A stretch of DNA of 7,128 bases. Origin: Actinomycetes bacterium (GTDB lineage Bacteria; Actinomycetota; Actinomycetes; Propionibacteriales; Propionibacteriaceae). The position numbers were made by a program, and so were the translations under genes. Below, one piece after another: positions 1 through 6,094 of the stretch. The stretch's first letter is position 1; every line of letters begins with the position of its first letter. Below the pieces are notes generated by a model. The model saw nothing but the letters and a program-made list of their open reading frames with translations. It did not search any database and had not been told where the DNA came from. The stretch lies in NCBI GenBank assembly GCA_023387135.1, contig JAEWIK010000140.1, positions 1 to 7,128 on the forward strand, written 5' to 3'.

Positions 1-13
1 GCCGGCGCCGGCC

Positions 14-853
14 TCAGCGGAGGAAGAGCGCGCGCAGCCGTCGCGTGGTGAAGCCGATGCCGACCACCGACATGGCCACGAAGTACACCAGGTGCACCCA
101 CGTGCCCGGCTCGAAGTAGCCGACGGACAGGTCCCGCATCAACTCCACGCCGTGCCACAACGGCAGCGCCATGATGAACCACTGCACGGCCTCCGGGAAC
201 ACGCTGATGGGGAACAGGGTCGAGGAGAACATGAACATCGGCAGCAGGGCGAGGTTGATCCAGTCCATCTGCTGGAAGGTCGTGAAGTAGCTCGTCACGG
301 CCATGCCGAAAGCGGCGAAGCCCAGCGCGATCAGCACGGCGACCGGGATCATCGCCAGCGCCCACCACGACGTCGCCAGGCCCATCGCCGCGATCACGAT
401 GGTGAAGCCCACCGCGTACAGGAAGCCCCTGAACAGGGCCATCAGGATCTCGCCGAGCGCCACGTCGAGCGGGCCGAGCGACGTGTTGAGCATCGCCTGG
501 TAGAGCTTGGCGAAACGCAGCTTGAAGAAGACGTTCCAGGTCGAGTCGTACAGCGCGCCGTTCATCGCGGACGTCGCCAGCAGCGCGGGCGCGATGAAGG
601 CCGGGTACGGAATCGGCTGCCCGCCCGGGCCCGGGACCGAGCCGATCAGCTGCCCGAGCCCCCAGCCCATCGCCAGCAGGTAGAACACCGGCTCGAAGAA
701 GCCCGACACGATGATGACCCAGTTCTGGTTGCGGATCACCTTGAACCCGCGCTCGAGCACCGCCCTGGTGTTGCCCGACGCGTTCGCGGCGATCCAGCCC
801 GGGACGCCGCGCACCGCAGGCGGAGCCACTCTCACCTCACGTTGCGTGCTCAT
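14..853 (-). CDS. ABC-2 type exporter permease, second of two (279 aa)
   Basis: Membrane subunit of an ABC exporter of the NodJ/DrrB (ABC2_membrane) type; it should form part of the transport channel in the cytoplasmic membrane. About six hydrophobic segments are visible, near residues 43-67, 83-103, 131-157, 163-187, 197-219 and 250-270. The stretch at about 204-240 (PMFMFSSTLFP followed by PLWHGVELMR) is the typical ABC-2 permease signature. The frame stays open upstream to 1024, but ATG 853 is the better start: it has GGAGG 8 bases upstream and overlaps the preceding permease stop as ATGA. The longer version would add 57 Arg/Ala/Pro-rich residues that only read the other permease out of frame. 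It is paralogous to the gene before it (similar length, helix pattern and FP..WHG block), so the two probably form a heterodimer. The family is clear; the substrate cannot be told from sequence. Confidence 0.93.
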   Translation of the reverse strand: MSTQREVRVAPPAVRGVPGWIAANASGNTRAVLERGFKVIRNQNWVIIVSGFFEPVFYLLAMGWGLGQLIGSVPGPGGQPIPYPAFIAPALLATSAMNGALYDSTWNVFFKLRFAKLYQAMLNTSLGPLDVALGEILMALFRGFLYAVGFTIVIAAMGLATSWWALAMIPVAVLIALGFAAFGMAVTSYFTTFQQMDWINLALLPMFMFSSTLFPISVFPEAVQWFIMALPLWHGVELMRDLSVGYFEPGTWVHLVYFVAMSVVGIGFTTRRLRALFLR

Positions 854-1701
854 CGCTGCAGCCTCCGCTCGAAGTTCCGCACCGTGAGGAACGTCCCCAG
901 CCCGACCAGCACGACGAGGAAGGCGAGGTGCACAGCCACCAGCCACGGCGGCACCGGGAGCCCGAACGCGAGCAGCCGCGCCACCTGGGTGCCGTGCCAC
1001 ATCGGGGAGATCCAGCCGATCCACTGCAGGTAGACCGGCATCGACTCCAGCGGGAAGAACGTGCCGGCGAACAGGAACATCGGCGCCACGACGAACCGCT
1101 GGATCATCGTGAACTGGGTGCCCTCATCGGTCTGCGCCGCCGAGAACGCCATCAGCGGCGCCCCGAACGCGAGCGCCGCGAGCGACGCCACGAGCGCTAT
1201 CGGCCACGAGCCCCACCCTGCGACGCCGAAGGCGACGAGCATCAGCCAGAACACCAGCGACTGGGCGAGGAAACGCACCCCGACGGCGAGCAGTTCCCCC
1301 ACCGCCACCTGCCACGGCGAGGCCGCCGTCGCGCTGCGGGCGAAGTAGATCTTGCTCCACTTGAAGCCGTCCATCACCCCGTAGGTGAACTCGCCGGTCG
1401 CCGTCATCACCGTCGAGGCGACCAGCAGGCCCGGGCCGACGAACGCGAGGTAGGAGACCCCGCCGACACCGCCGGAGCCCGCGTCGACCAGCCTCCCGAG
1501 CCCGACGCCCATCGCTATCAGGTAGAGCAGCGGCGTCAGCACGGCCTCGCCGGCGATCGTCGTCCAGTACGCCTTCATGCCGAGCAGGCGACGCTCGGCC
1601 TGGAACCACCAGCCCCAGCGGCTGACGAGTTCTGCCTGCCGGAGGGCAGGCAGCGCCCGTCCGGAATAGGCGAGCGCGTTGGTGTCGACGAAGTCAGTCA
1701 A
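850..1701 (-). CDS. ABC-2 type exporter permease, first of two (283 aa)
   Basis: Membrane subunit of the same ABC exporter, acting in the cytoplasmic membrane. Residues 1-45 are a cytoplasmic-looking N-terminus. Hydrophobic segments follow near 46-68, 84-104, 131-157, 165-188, 200-222 and 253-274. The signature PMFLFAGTFFP (207-217) followed by SPMWHGTQVAR (232-242) places it in the NodJ/DrrB group. The start is TTG at 1701-1699: no ATG or GTG fits before the first helix, and GGAG lies 5 bases upstream. The TTG start overlaps the ATPase stop by 8 bases (TTGACTGA), and its own stop overlaps the next permease start by 4, so all three genes are probably translationally coupled in one operon. The rare start could lower its initiation unless ribosomes arrive from the ATPase gene; that is inference. 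The substrate is unknown; drugs, lipids and glycans are all known for relatives. Confidence 0.93.
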   Translation of the reverse strand: MTDFVDTNALAYSGRALPALRQAELVSRWGWWFQAERRLLGMKAYWTTIAGEAVLTPLLYLIAMGVGLGRLVDAGSGGVGGVSYLAFVGPGLLVASTVMTATGEFTYGVMDGFKWSKIYFARSATAASPWQVAVGELLAVGVRFLAQSLVFWLMLVAFGVAGWGSWPIALVASLAALAFGAPLMAFSAAQTDEGTQFTMIQRFVVAPMFLFAGTFFPLESMPVYLQWIGWISPMWHGTQVARLLAFGLPVPPWLVAVHLAFLVVLVGLGTFLTVRNFERRLQR

Positions 1702-2611
1702 TGAGGCTCCGTCCGGTGAGCCGGAGGAACACGTCCTCCAGCGAGGACCTGCGCACCAGCGAGGTCAACGGGTTCAGCCCGCGGTGCCTGACTCCTTCCA
1801 GGGCTCCCTCGCCGTCCTCGGTGTAGACGAGCACCCTGTCGGGCAGCACTTCCAGGCGTCCGAAGCCGGCGAGCTCGTCCACCAGGGCCGCGTTGCGCTC
1901 GGAGCCGAACCTGAGTTCGAGCACCTCCCGCGTCGAGTACTGCCTGATGAGTTCGGCGGGACTGCCCTCGGCGACGATCGTGCCGTGGTCCATGACGATG
2001 AGCCTGTCGCAGAGCTGCTCGGCCTCGTCCATGAAGTGGGTGGTGACGATGAGCGTCACCCCCTGTTCCTTCAGCCTGAACAGCCTGTCCCACAGGATGT
2101 GCCGGGCCTGCGGGTCGAGCCCCGTCGTCGGCTCGTCGAGCAGCAGCACGCGAGGCGCGTTCACCAGCGCGCGGGCGATCGTCAGCCGGCGCTTCATGCC
2201 GCCGGACAGGTCGTCCACCTTGGTGGTCGCCTTCTCGGTGAGCTGCGCGAACTCCAGCAACTCGTCGGCCTTCGCGCGCAGGAACGAGTACGGCAGGCCG
2301 AAGTACCTGCCGTACATGATGAGGTTGTCCCTCACCCGCAGTTCGTTGTCGAGGTTGTCCTGCTGCGGCACGACGCCGAGGTTGGCCCGCACCTGGGGGC
2401 CGTGGGTCTCCGGATCGAGCCCGTTCACCAGCAGCGTGCCGGACGTCCGCAGGCTCGTGCCGCCGATCATCCGCATGGACGTCGACTTGCCCGCACCGTT
2501 GGGGCCGAGCAGGCCGAACGACTCACCGGGAGCCACCTCGAAGGAGATCTGGTCGACGGCTCTCACCTCGCCGTACACCTTGGTCAACTCGCGGGCTTCG
2601 ATCACAGGCAC
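1694..2611 (-). CDS. ABC exporter ATP-binding protein, NodI/DrrA-like (305 aa)
   Basis: Cytoplasmic ATPase that powers the two permeases encoded downstream. All nucleotide-binding motifs are intact: Walker A GPNGAGKST (36-44), Q-loop Gln83 in VVPQQDNLD, signature LSGGM (135-139), Walker B VLLLDE (155-160), D-loop GLDP (164-167) and switch His192 in TTHFMDEAEQ. Residues from about 220 to 305 form the C-terminal extension usual in DrrA/NodI proteins, ending in the SSLEDVFLRLTGR block common to this group. The length is normal. The start is GTG at 2611-2609; a second GTG two codons later is possible. It is the first gene of the operon and lies divergent from the YigZ-family gene. A TAGGGT hexamer ends 6 bases before the GTG, which suggests a leaderless mRNA, although AGGG could instead act as a weak ribosome binding site. 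Known relatives export antibiotics or lipo-oligosaccharides; the cargo here is not determined. Confidence 0.96.
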   Translation of the reverse strand: MPVIEARELTKVYGEVRAVDQISFEVAPGESFGLLGPNGAGKSTSMRMIGGTSLRTSGTLLVNGLDPETHGPQVRANLGVVPQQDNLDNELRVRDNLIMYGRYFGLPYSFLRAKADELLEFAQLTEKATTKVDDLSGGMKRRLTIARALVNAPRVLLLDEPTTGLDPQARHILWDRLFRLKEQGVTLIVTTHFMDEAEQLCDRLIVMDHGTIVAEGSPAELIRQYSTREVLELRFGSERNAALVDELAGFGRLEVLPDRVLVYTEDGEGALEGVRHRGLNPLTSLVRRSSLEDVFLRLTGRSLID

Positions 2612-2617
2612 CCGGTC

Positions 2618-2623
2618 ACCCTA
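2618..2623 (-). promoter_or_regulatory. Putative -10 box of the ABC exporter operon
   Basis: TAGGGT on the minus strand fits the actinobacterial TAnnnT -10 consensus and ends exactly 6 bases before the GTG start at 2611. That spacing would put the transcription start on the start codon itself (leaderless). No convincing -35 is seen (TTCCGC at an 18-base spacing is weak). The AGGG in this hexamer might alternatively be a poor Shine-Dalgarno site. This is inferred from pattern only. Confidence 0.5.
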
Positions 2624-2659
2624 CAGAGCCGTTCCGACACTGCGGAATCCCGCCTTTCC

Positions 2660-2673
2660 CCCTGTCGACAGGG
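2660..2673. promoter_or_regulatory. 14-base perfect palindrome, candidate operator
   Basis: CCCTGTCGACAGGG reads the same on both strands and sits almost at the middle of the 102-base gap between the ABC operon and the YigZ-family gene. Its centre is about 55 bases upstream of the ABC start and 47 bases upstream of the yigZ-like start. An activator or repressor dimer could therefore act on both promoters. No known regulator site is recognised. A shorter copy of the core (CTGTCGACAG, 5282-5291) occurs inside the WhiB-like gene, so chance occurrence in GC-rich DNA is possible. Confidence 0.35.
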
Positions 2674-2701
2674 TGTGCCGCCCGCCCAGCCGTGAGCGGG
2701 A

Positions 2702-2707
2702 TAGGGT
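2702..2707 (+). promoter_or_regulatory. Putative -10 box of the YigZ-family gene
   Basis: TAGGGT ends 6 bases before the GTG start at 2714, the same hexamer and spacing as in front of the divergent ABC operon. This fits a leaderless transcript, since no GGAGG-like site precedes the start. No clear -35 is visible. The AGGG inside the hexamer could instead serve as a weak ribosome binding site. Confidence 0.5.
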
Positions 2708-2713
2708 CGGCTG

Positions 2714-3376
2714 GTGACCTCCCCTCAGGCTGCGCTGCCCGCCACCATCGCGGCGCCGGTCGAGCACGAGCTGGTCATCAAGAAGTCACGCTTCCTCGCG
2801 CACGTCGAGCCTGTCGGCAGCGTCGAGGAGGCCGACTCCGTCATCGCCGCGGTGCGCAAGCAGCGGTGGGACGCGAGGCACCACTGCGTCGCGCTCGTCG
2901 TCGGCCCCCGGGCCGACCAGCAGCGTTCGTCCGACGACGGCGAGCCGTCCGGCACCGCCGGCGTCCCCATGCTCGAGGTGCTGCGGCAGCGCCACCTCAC
3001 CGACGTCGTGGCCGTCGTCACGCGCTACTTCGGGGGCGTCCTGCTCGGGGCCGGCGGGCTGGTCAGGGCGTACTCGTCGGCGGTCTCGGAAGCGCTCGAC
3101 ATGGCCGTCATCGTCAGGCGCGAGGTGCTCACCGAGGTCGCCTTCGACGTCCCGCACGCCGAGGCCGGACGGATAGACAACTGGTTGCGCGACTGGTCGG
3201 CCACCCACGGCGCCGTCCTCGAACCCGCGCGCTACGGCGCCGCCGTGGGCTTCCTCGTCCTCGTCCCCGGCGCCGCTCTCGACGCCCTCGACGCCGACGC
3301 CGCCTCGATCTCGGCGGGGTCGCTCGTCGGCGCCCGCGGGGGCAGCCGCATCGTCGACCTGCCGCCGGGCGCCTGA
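2714..3376 (+). CDS. YigZ/IMPACT (UPF0029) family protein (220 aa)
   Basis: Member of the widely conserved YigZ family, related to eukaryotic IMPACT/YIH1, which works in translational control through GCN1/GCN2. The role of the bacterial proteins is poorly defined, with a proposed link to translation or nucleic-acid binding. The diagnostic UPF0029 motifs are all present: KSRF (24-27), SDDGEPSGTAG (73-83), VVTRYFGG (101-108) and LGAGGLVRAY (111-120). A DUF1949-like C-terminal domain follows at about 139-200. The length is normal for the family. The start is GTG at 2714; the first 15 or so residues are variable, and conserved sequence begins near residue 16. It stands alone on its strand, divergent from the ABC operon and convergent with the DUF4921 gene, so no operon partner points to a function. 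Family assignment is secure; the cellular role is not. Confidence 0.95.
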   Translation: MTSPQAALPATIAAPVEHELVIKKSRFLAHVEPVGSVEEADSVIAAVRKQRWDARHHCVALVVGPRADQQRSSDDGEPSGTAGVPMLEVLRQRHLTDVVAVVTRYFGGVLLGAGGLVRAYSSAVSEALDMAVIVRREVLTEVAFDVPHAEAGRIDNWLRDWSATHGAVLEPARYGAAVGFLVLVPGAALDALDADAASISAGSLVGARGGSRIVDLPPGA

Positions 3377-3384
3377 CCGCGCCG

Positions 3385-3408
3385 CGGCCGGCGAGCGCTC
3401 AGCGGCCG
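3385..3408. terminator. Possible two-way stem-loop between convergent genes
   Basis: CGGCCG (3385-3390) and CGGCCG (3403-3408) can pair around a 12-base loop that itself contains the palindrome GAGCGCTC (3393-3400). It covers the 22-base gap between the convergent YigZ-like and DUF4921 genes and the last codons of the latter. There is no T-run on either side, so this would be an imperfect, U-tract-less terminator of the kind proposed in actinomycetes. Short GC palindromes are common in such DNA, so the call is weak. Confidence 0.3.
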
Positions 3409-4733
3409 TGGTTGTAGCGCAGGCAGTTGGGACGGCAGGGGGCCTCCATGGCGATCTGCAGCGGCGCGATGCGGCGCTCGTCCCGTAGCCGGAACAGGTT
3501 CGGCACCACCCTGTCGCGCAACGAGTACGGGTCGATCGTGTTGAGGTAGATCTTCGTCGCGCCCTCGAACCCCGCGACCGTCGAGACCCGCCATTTCAGC
3601 GACACTCGCCACGGCATCGCCAGGTCGAGATCCATCGGACGGTAGTGCCACTCCTCGTTGCAGGGCACCTCGACGCCGGTGGCCGCGTGCATGGCGTGGA
3701 TCATGTCCGACATCGCCCTGACTTCCTGGGGGCTGTGCTCCCACGGGTCGCAGGCCTCCGATTTGGAGTAGATCTCGATCGTCGGGTAGCGGTGGCCGAA
3801 GCCCGCGAACGCGATGGCGAAGTCGTTCTCCGCCAGGACGAGGTTCTTGTACGACGCGTAGTTCACGCCGTCCTCGTTGAAGGTGTTCGGATTGGCGCGC
3901 AGCCGCGCTATCCCCTGGTCGTGGCTCGCCCCACGCTCGTCGATGGCGACTATCTGCTTGTGCAGGTGGTCGAAGGAGGCGCCCGCCGGACGCAGCCAGT
4001 TCTGGAAGATCGCCACGTAGCGCGCGTACCTGTTGAGGTCGAACAGGCCCTTCGCCGACTCGATGGTGAACTCGACGAACTTCTCGTGCTCGTCCGGGGT
4101 CAGGGTGCCCGACGAGGCGAGCTGCGTGTTGTCGACCGCGCCGTCGATGAAGTGCCTGCGGGCCACGATGACGTCGTGGCCGCCGCCGAAGAAGCCCGAC
4201 GCCGCGTCGAGTTGGCCCTGCTCGCCGAGCGCGTCGATCTCGGCGTCCGTCCTGCCGCCGGCGCGGAGCTTGTTGCGCACCACCGACAGCACGTGCGCGC
4301 GACCCGACTCCGAACGGAGGTACGCCTCCTTGCGGTCCCTGATGCGCGCCGGCAGCTCGTAGCCGTAGTTCTGGTGCCAGTAGTCGAAGGAGAGGATCTC
4401 GAACAGGTTGGGGATCCGCCTGAATTCCGCGGTCGTCGCCGTGAGGTCCTCGGCGGACGTCCTGTACCGCGTTTCCCACGAACCGTCGGCGTGCCGCACG
4501 ACGCGCGCCTTCTCCGGCGGGGTCTCCAGGTAGCGGCCTTCGCAGAACGCGCAATGCCTGCCGTGCAGCGCCTGGTCGAGCGGCACCGGGTCGGGCAGCG
4601 TGACGCCCAGCGGACGGTTCCCGCGGCCCGCCACCGTCCACACCTGCGTGCCGGTGAACGGGTTGAGCTGTTTGACAGTGCCGTCCTTCAACTGCGTCAG
4701 GAAATCAGGTCCCCGCAAGTACGGATGCGTCAT
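3399..4733 (-). CDS. DUF4921 protein, GalT-like predicted nucleotidyltransferase (444 aa)
   Basis: I recognise this as the actinobacterial DUF4921 family, whose members resemble galactose-1-phosphate uridylyltransferase (GalT) in the HIT superfamily. Two features support this. CAFCEG at 61-66 matches the GalT zinc-binding CxxC region. RPAGASFDHLHKQI (248-261) matches the GalT active-site block with HPHGQ, which makes His258 the likely nucleotidylated residue and His256 a likely metal ligand. Other conserved-looking blocks are FDYWHQNYGYELPAR (116-130) and NEEWHYRP (359-366). A second cysteine pair, C433 and C437, lies near the C-terminus. It probably acts on a nucleotide-sugar or dinucleotide substrate in the cytoplasm; this is inference, as no reaction is established to my knowledge. 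The start is ATG 4733, with AGGGG 6 bases upstream. There are no Leloir-pathway genes beside it (no galK or galE), so calling it galT would be wrong. It is divergent from the WhiB-like gene across 149 bases. Confidence 0.88.
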   Translation of the reverse strand: MTHPYLRGPDFLTQLKDGTVKQLNPFTGTQVWTVAGRGNRPLGVTLPDPVPLDQALHGRHCAFCEGRYLETPPEKARVVRHADGSWETRYRTSAEDLTATTAEFRRIPNLFEILSFDYWHQNYGYELPARIRDRKEAYLRSESGRAHVLSVVRNKLRAGGRTDAEIDALGEQGQLDAASGFFGGGHDVIVARRHFIDGAVDNTQLASSGTLTPDEHEKFVEFTIESAKGLFDLNRYARYVAIFQNWLRPAGASFDHLHKQIVAIDERGASHDQGIARLRANPNTFNEDGVNYASYKNLVLAENDFAIAFAGFGHRYPTIEIYSKSEACDPWEHSPQEVRAMSDMIHAMHAATGVEVPCNEEWHYRPMDLDLAMPWRVSLKWRVSTVAGFEGATKIYLNTIDPYSLRDRVVPNLFRLRDERRIAPLQIAMEAPCRPNCLRYNHGR

Positions 4734-4773
4734 GACGAACCCCTCTCACCCAGACCGTCGGCGCTCGTCGGAC

Positions 4774-4779
4774 AGGGTA
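4774..4779 (-). promoter_or_regulatory. Putative -10 box of the DUF4921 gene
   Basis: TACCCT on the minus strand matches TAnnnT and would give a 5' leader of roughly 34 bases, which contains the AGGGG ribosome binding site at 4744-4740. It lies inside a small inverted repeat, AGGG-TAG-CCCT (4774-4784 on the plus strand). No good -35 hexamer is seen. Pattern evidence only. Confidence 0.35.
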
Positions 4780-4871
4780 GCCCTTCCGCACCCGCGGATC
4801 AGAAGACCCGTCGCCGAACTGTGCAACCGAAGTGACAGAAGGTGCGTCAAAGCCGGTGCCTGGCACGAGAG

Positions 4872-4876
4872 AAAGG
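4872..4876 (+). promoter_or_regulatory. Ribosome binding site fixing the WhiB-like start
   Basis: AAAGG lies 6 bases before ATG 4883, within the purine-rich run GAGAGAAAGG. The alternative upstream GTG at 4832 has no comparable site, so this favours the shorter 181-residue protein. Confidence 0.6.
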
Positions 4877-4882
4877 CCCCCG

Positions 4883-5428
4883 ATGCACCAGTTCGCAGCT
4901 CCCTGCGTCACAGCATCCGACATCTTCCAGCACGAGTTCGTCGAGGATCCGTCGGCGGCACGCGACGGCGACCACGAGCTCGAAGCGCGTCGACTCGTCG
5001 ACCAGGCCGTCCGTCTCTGCTCCGACTGCCCGGCCTTCGAGCGATGCCTGTACTCGGCAGTCGTCGAGCACGACGTCGCGGGGGTCGCTGCCGGCACCAC
5101 GCAGGCCCAGCGCGCACGCATCCGGCGCCTGCTGGGCTTCAAGCTCGAAGCCGAGGACTTCGGCGGCTTCGTCGGCACCTCCCGCGAGGGCGCGAGGCTC
5201 AGCCACACAGAAGTGATCAGGCTGCGCAAGGCGAACCCGGACGTGCCGTTGGAGACCATCGCCGAGTGGCTGGACTGCTCGCTGTCGACAGTCAAGCGCC
5301 ACCTGCGTCGCGCACGCCGTGAGGACGTCAGCCTCTCCCCCGCACCGGCGCCGCGCCCTGCGCTGGAGGCGGTGCTCGGCGCCAACGCCATCGTCACCGG
5401 CAGGCCCGCCCGGGCGCGCGTCGCCTGA
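4883..5428 (+). CDS. WhiB-like iron-sulfur regulator with extra C-terminal HTH (181 aa)
   Basis: WhiB-family (Wbl) proteins bind a [4Fe-4S] cluster through four cysteines and control transcription, usually together with sigma factor A region 4. They are confined to actinobacteria and their phages. The four ligands are present: C8, then C46-S-D-C49 and C55, i.e. the CxxCx5C pattern. The usual GVWGG turn is changed to GVAAG (67-71), so its tryptophan is absent. After the Wbl domain (about 1-86), residues 108-146 form a clear helix-turn-helix resembling sigma-70 region 4 or LuxR types (VPLETIAEWLDCSLSTVKRHLRRAR at 121-145, with a fifth cysteine, C132). A Pro/Ala-rich tail follows. Typical Wbl proteins are about 80-130 residues, so this one is long and has its own predicted DNA-binding domain. 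ATG 4883 is preferred over GTG 4832 (198 aa) because of the AAAGG site. It is divergent from the DUF4921 gene and might regulate it. Its target and cluster chemistry are not known. Confidence 0.92.
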   Translation: MHQFAAPCVTASDIFQHEFVEDPSAARDGDHELEARRLVDQAVRLCSDCPAFERCLYSAVVEHDVAGVAAGTTQAQRARIRRLLGFKLEAEDFGGFVGTSREGARLSHTEVIRLRKANPDVPLETIAEWLDCSLSTVKRHLRRARREDVSLSPAPAPRPALEAVLGANAIVTGRPARARVA

Positions 5429-5455
5429 CGCGTCGCCGTCCCGCCTCGGCCGCCT

Positions 5456-5749
5456 TCAGCCGCGGACGACCAGGCCCATCCAGACCGTCGCCTGGTCGCC
5501 GACGCCGAGCCCCAGCGGACGGCGCACCGCGTCCTTGAGCGGAAGCAGGTAGCGCCCGTCCTTGGGGAAGAGCGAGGTGGTGAACTCGACGCCGCCGACG
5601 CGCGCCGACACCGGGATGGCTCCCCAGCCGTAGGTCAGGACGCTGGCCATGGAGCCGATCGTCTCGCTCTCGGCCTCGGGGATCACCACGTAGTAGAAGG
5701 GTGCCGGGCCGCGCCATTCGATCACCGGCCCGGTGAACTCGAGCTCCAT
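5456..5749 (-). CDS. DUF1905 family small protein (97 aa)
   Basis: Small, probably cytoplasmic beta-rich protein of the DUF1905 family; no biochemical role is established to my knowledge. The family pattern is visible: an N-terminal strand (LEFTGPVIEW), an F-Y-V-V-I-P block (18-24), a central WGAIPVSARVGG (42-53), F-T-T-S-L-F-P (56-62), and a C-terminal YLLPLKDAVRRPLGLGVGD (67-85). DUF1905 domains are often found alone or fused to YdeI/OmpD-associated-type domains; this one stands alone and is full length. The start is ATG 5749. No Shine-Dalgarno site is seen, but CAGACT ends 6 bases before the ATG and could be a weak -10 box for a leaderless message. It lies 33 bases downstream of the 101-residue gene on the same strand, so co-transcription with that gene is equally plausible. 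It converges on the WhiB-like gene with a 27-base gap. Confidence 0.88.
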   Translation of the reverse strand: MELEFTGPVIEWRGPAPFYYVVIPEAESETIGSMASVLTYGWGAIPVSARVGGVEFTTSLFPKDGRYLLPLKDAVRRPLGLGVGDQATVWMGLVVRG

Positions 5750-5782
5750 GGGCTCAGTCTGCCAAGGGGGACGTCGCCAGCA

Positions 5783-6088
5783 TCAGAAAGGCGGCATCCT
5801 GTGGTGGTCGCCGGCGAACCAGCCTGTCGACCTGCCGACGCGGGCCTCGTAGAGCTGCGGGTCGACGTCCTTCAGGAGCGCGTCGGGTAGTTCGTCGGCG
5901 CGCCACAGGCCGGCGCGCGGGGTGGTCAGCGCCTGGAAGAAGTGCGCGAGAGCGCTCCTCACCCTGTCGAACTGCCTGACTGCAGGACGGGTGGGCCGCG
6001 GAGTGACCGACCCCTCACGCAGGGTGGGGGTGTGTGCCAGCGCGACTGTCACACGGGGGGTCATGAACTGAACGATTCGCTGTGTCAT
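5783..6088 (-). CDS. Unrecognised 101-residue protein divergent from the WYL regulator
   Basis: I do not recognise a family. The reading frame looks genuinely coding: most codons end in G or C and the composition is protein-like, especially residues 38-101. The N-terminal 37 residues are Thr/Pro/Arg-rich and probably disordered. A likely amphipathic helix follows (FDRVRSALAHFFQAL, 40-54), then an acidic segment (DELPDALLKDVDPQLYEARVG, about 65-85), and an end rich in aromatic and His residues (GWFAGDHHRMPPF). There is no signal peptide, membrane helix or cysteine. ATG 6088 is chosen because a TACTGT -10-like hexamer ends 6 bases upstream, the leaderless arrangement seen elsewhere in this window; ATG 6064 is an alternative. 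It is divergent from the WYL regulator (81-base gap) and 33 bases upstream of the DUF1905 gene, which suggests a small two-gene unit under WYL control. Confidence 0.65.
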   Translation of the reverse strand: MTQRIVQFMTPRVTVALAHTPTLREGSVTPRPTRPAVRQFDRVRSALAHFFQALTTPRAGLWRADELPDALLKDVDPQLYEARVGRSTGWFAGDHHRMPPF

Positions 6089-6094
6089 AGGACG

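Noticed and set aside
1..13. GCCGGCGCCGGC palindrome just after the last ABC gene, possible terminator
   Set aside because: It is cut by the window edge, has no loop and no T-run, and short GC palindromes are common here, so it cannot be judged.
928..2695. Long open frames on the plus strand opposite the ABC operon (928-1704 and 1679-2695)
   Set aside because: Translations are rich in Arg, His, Glu and Gln with no domain logic. They are typical antisense shadows of GC-rich genes, and the minus strand encodes intact ABC motifs.
3232..4835. Open frames overlapping the DUF4921 gene (3232-4641 minus, 3645-4835 plus)
   Set aside because: Arg/Gly/Pro-rich low-complexity translations in other frames of a well-supported gene.
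4832..4882. GTG 4832 as the start of the WhiB-like protein
   Set aside because: No ribosome binding site in front of it. ATG 4883 has AAAGG at good spacing and gives the usual Wbl N-terminus. It is not excluded.
5282..5291. CTGTCGACAG inside the WhiB-like gene as a second operator copy
   Set aside because: It encodes part of the conserved HTH (codons for LSTV) and lacks the outer CC/GG of the intergenic palindrome. Chance is likely.
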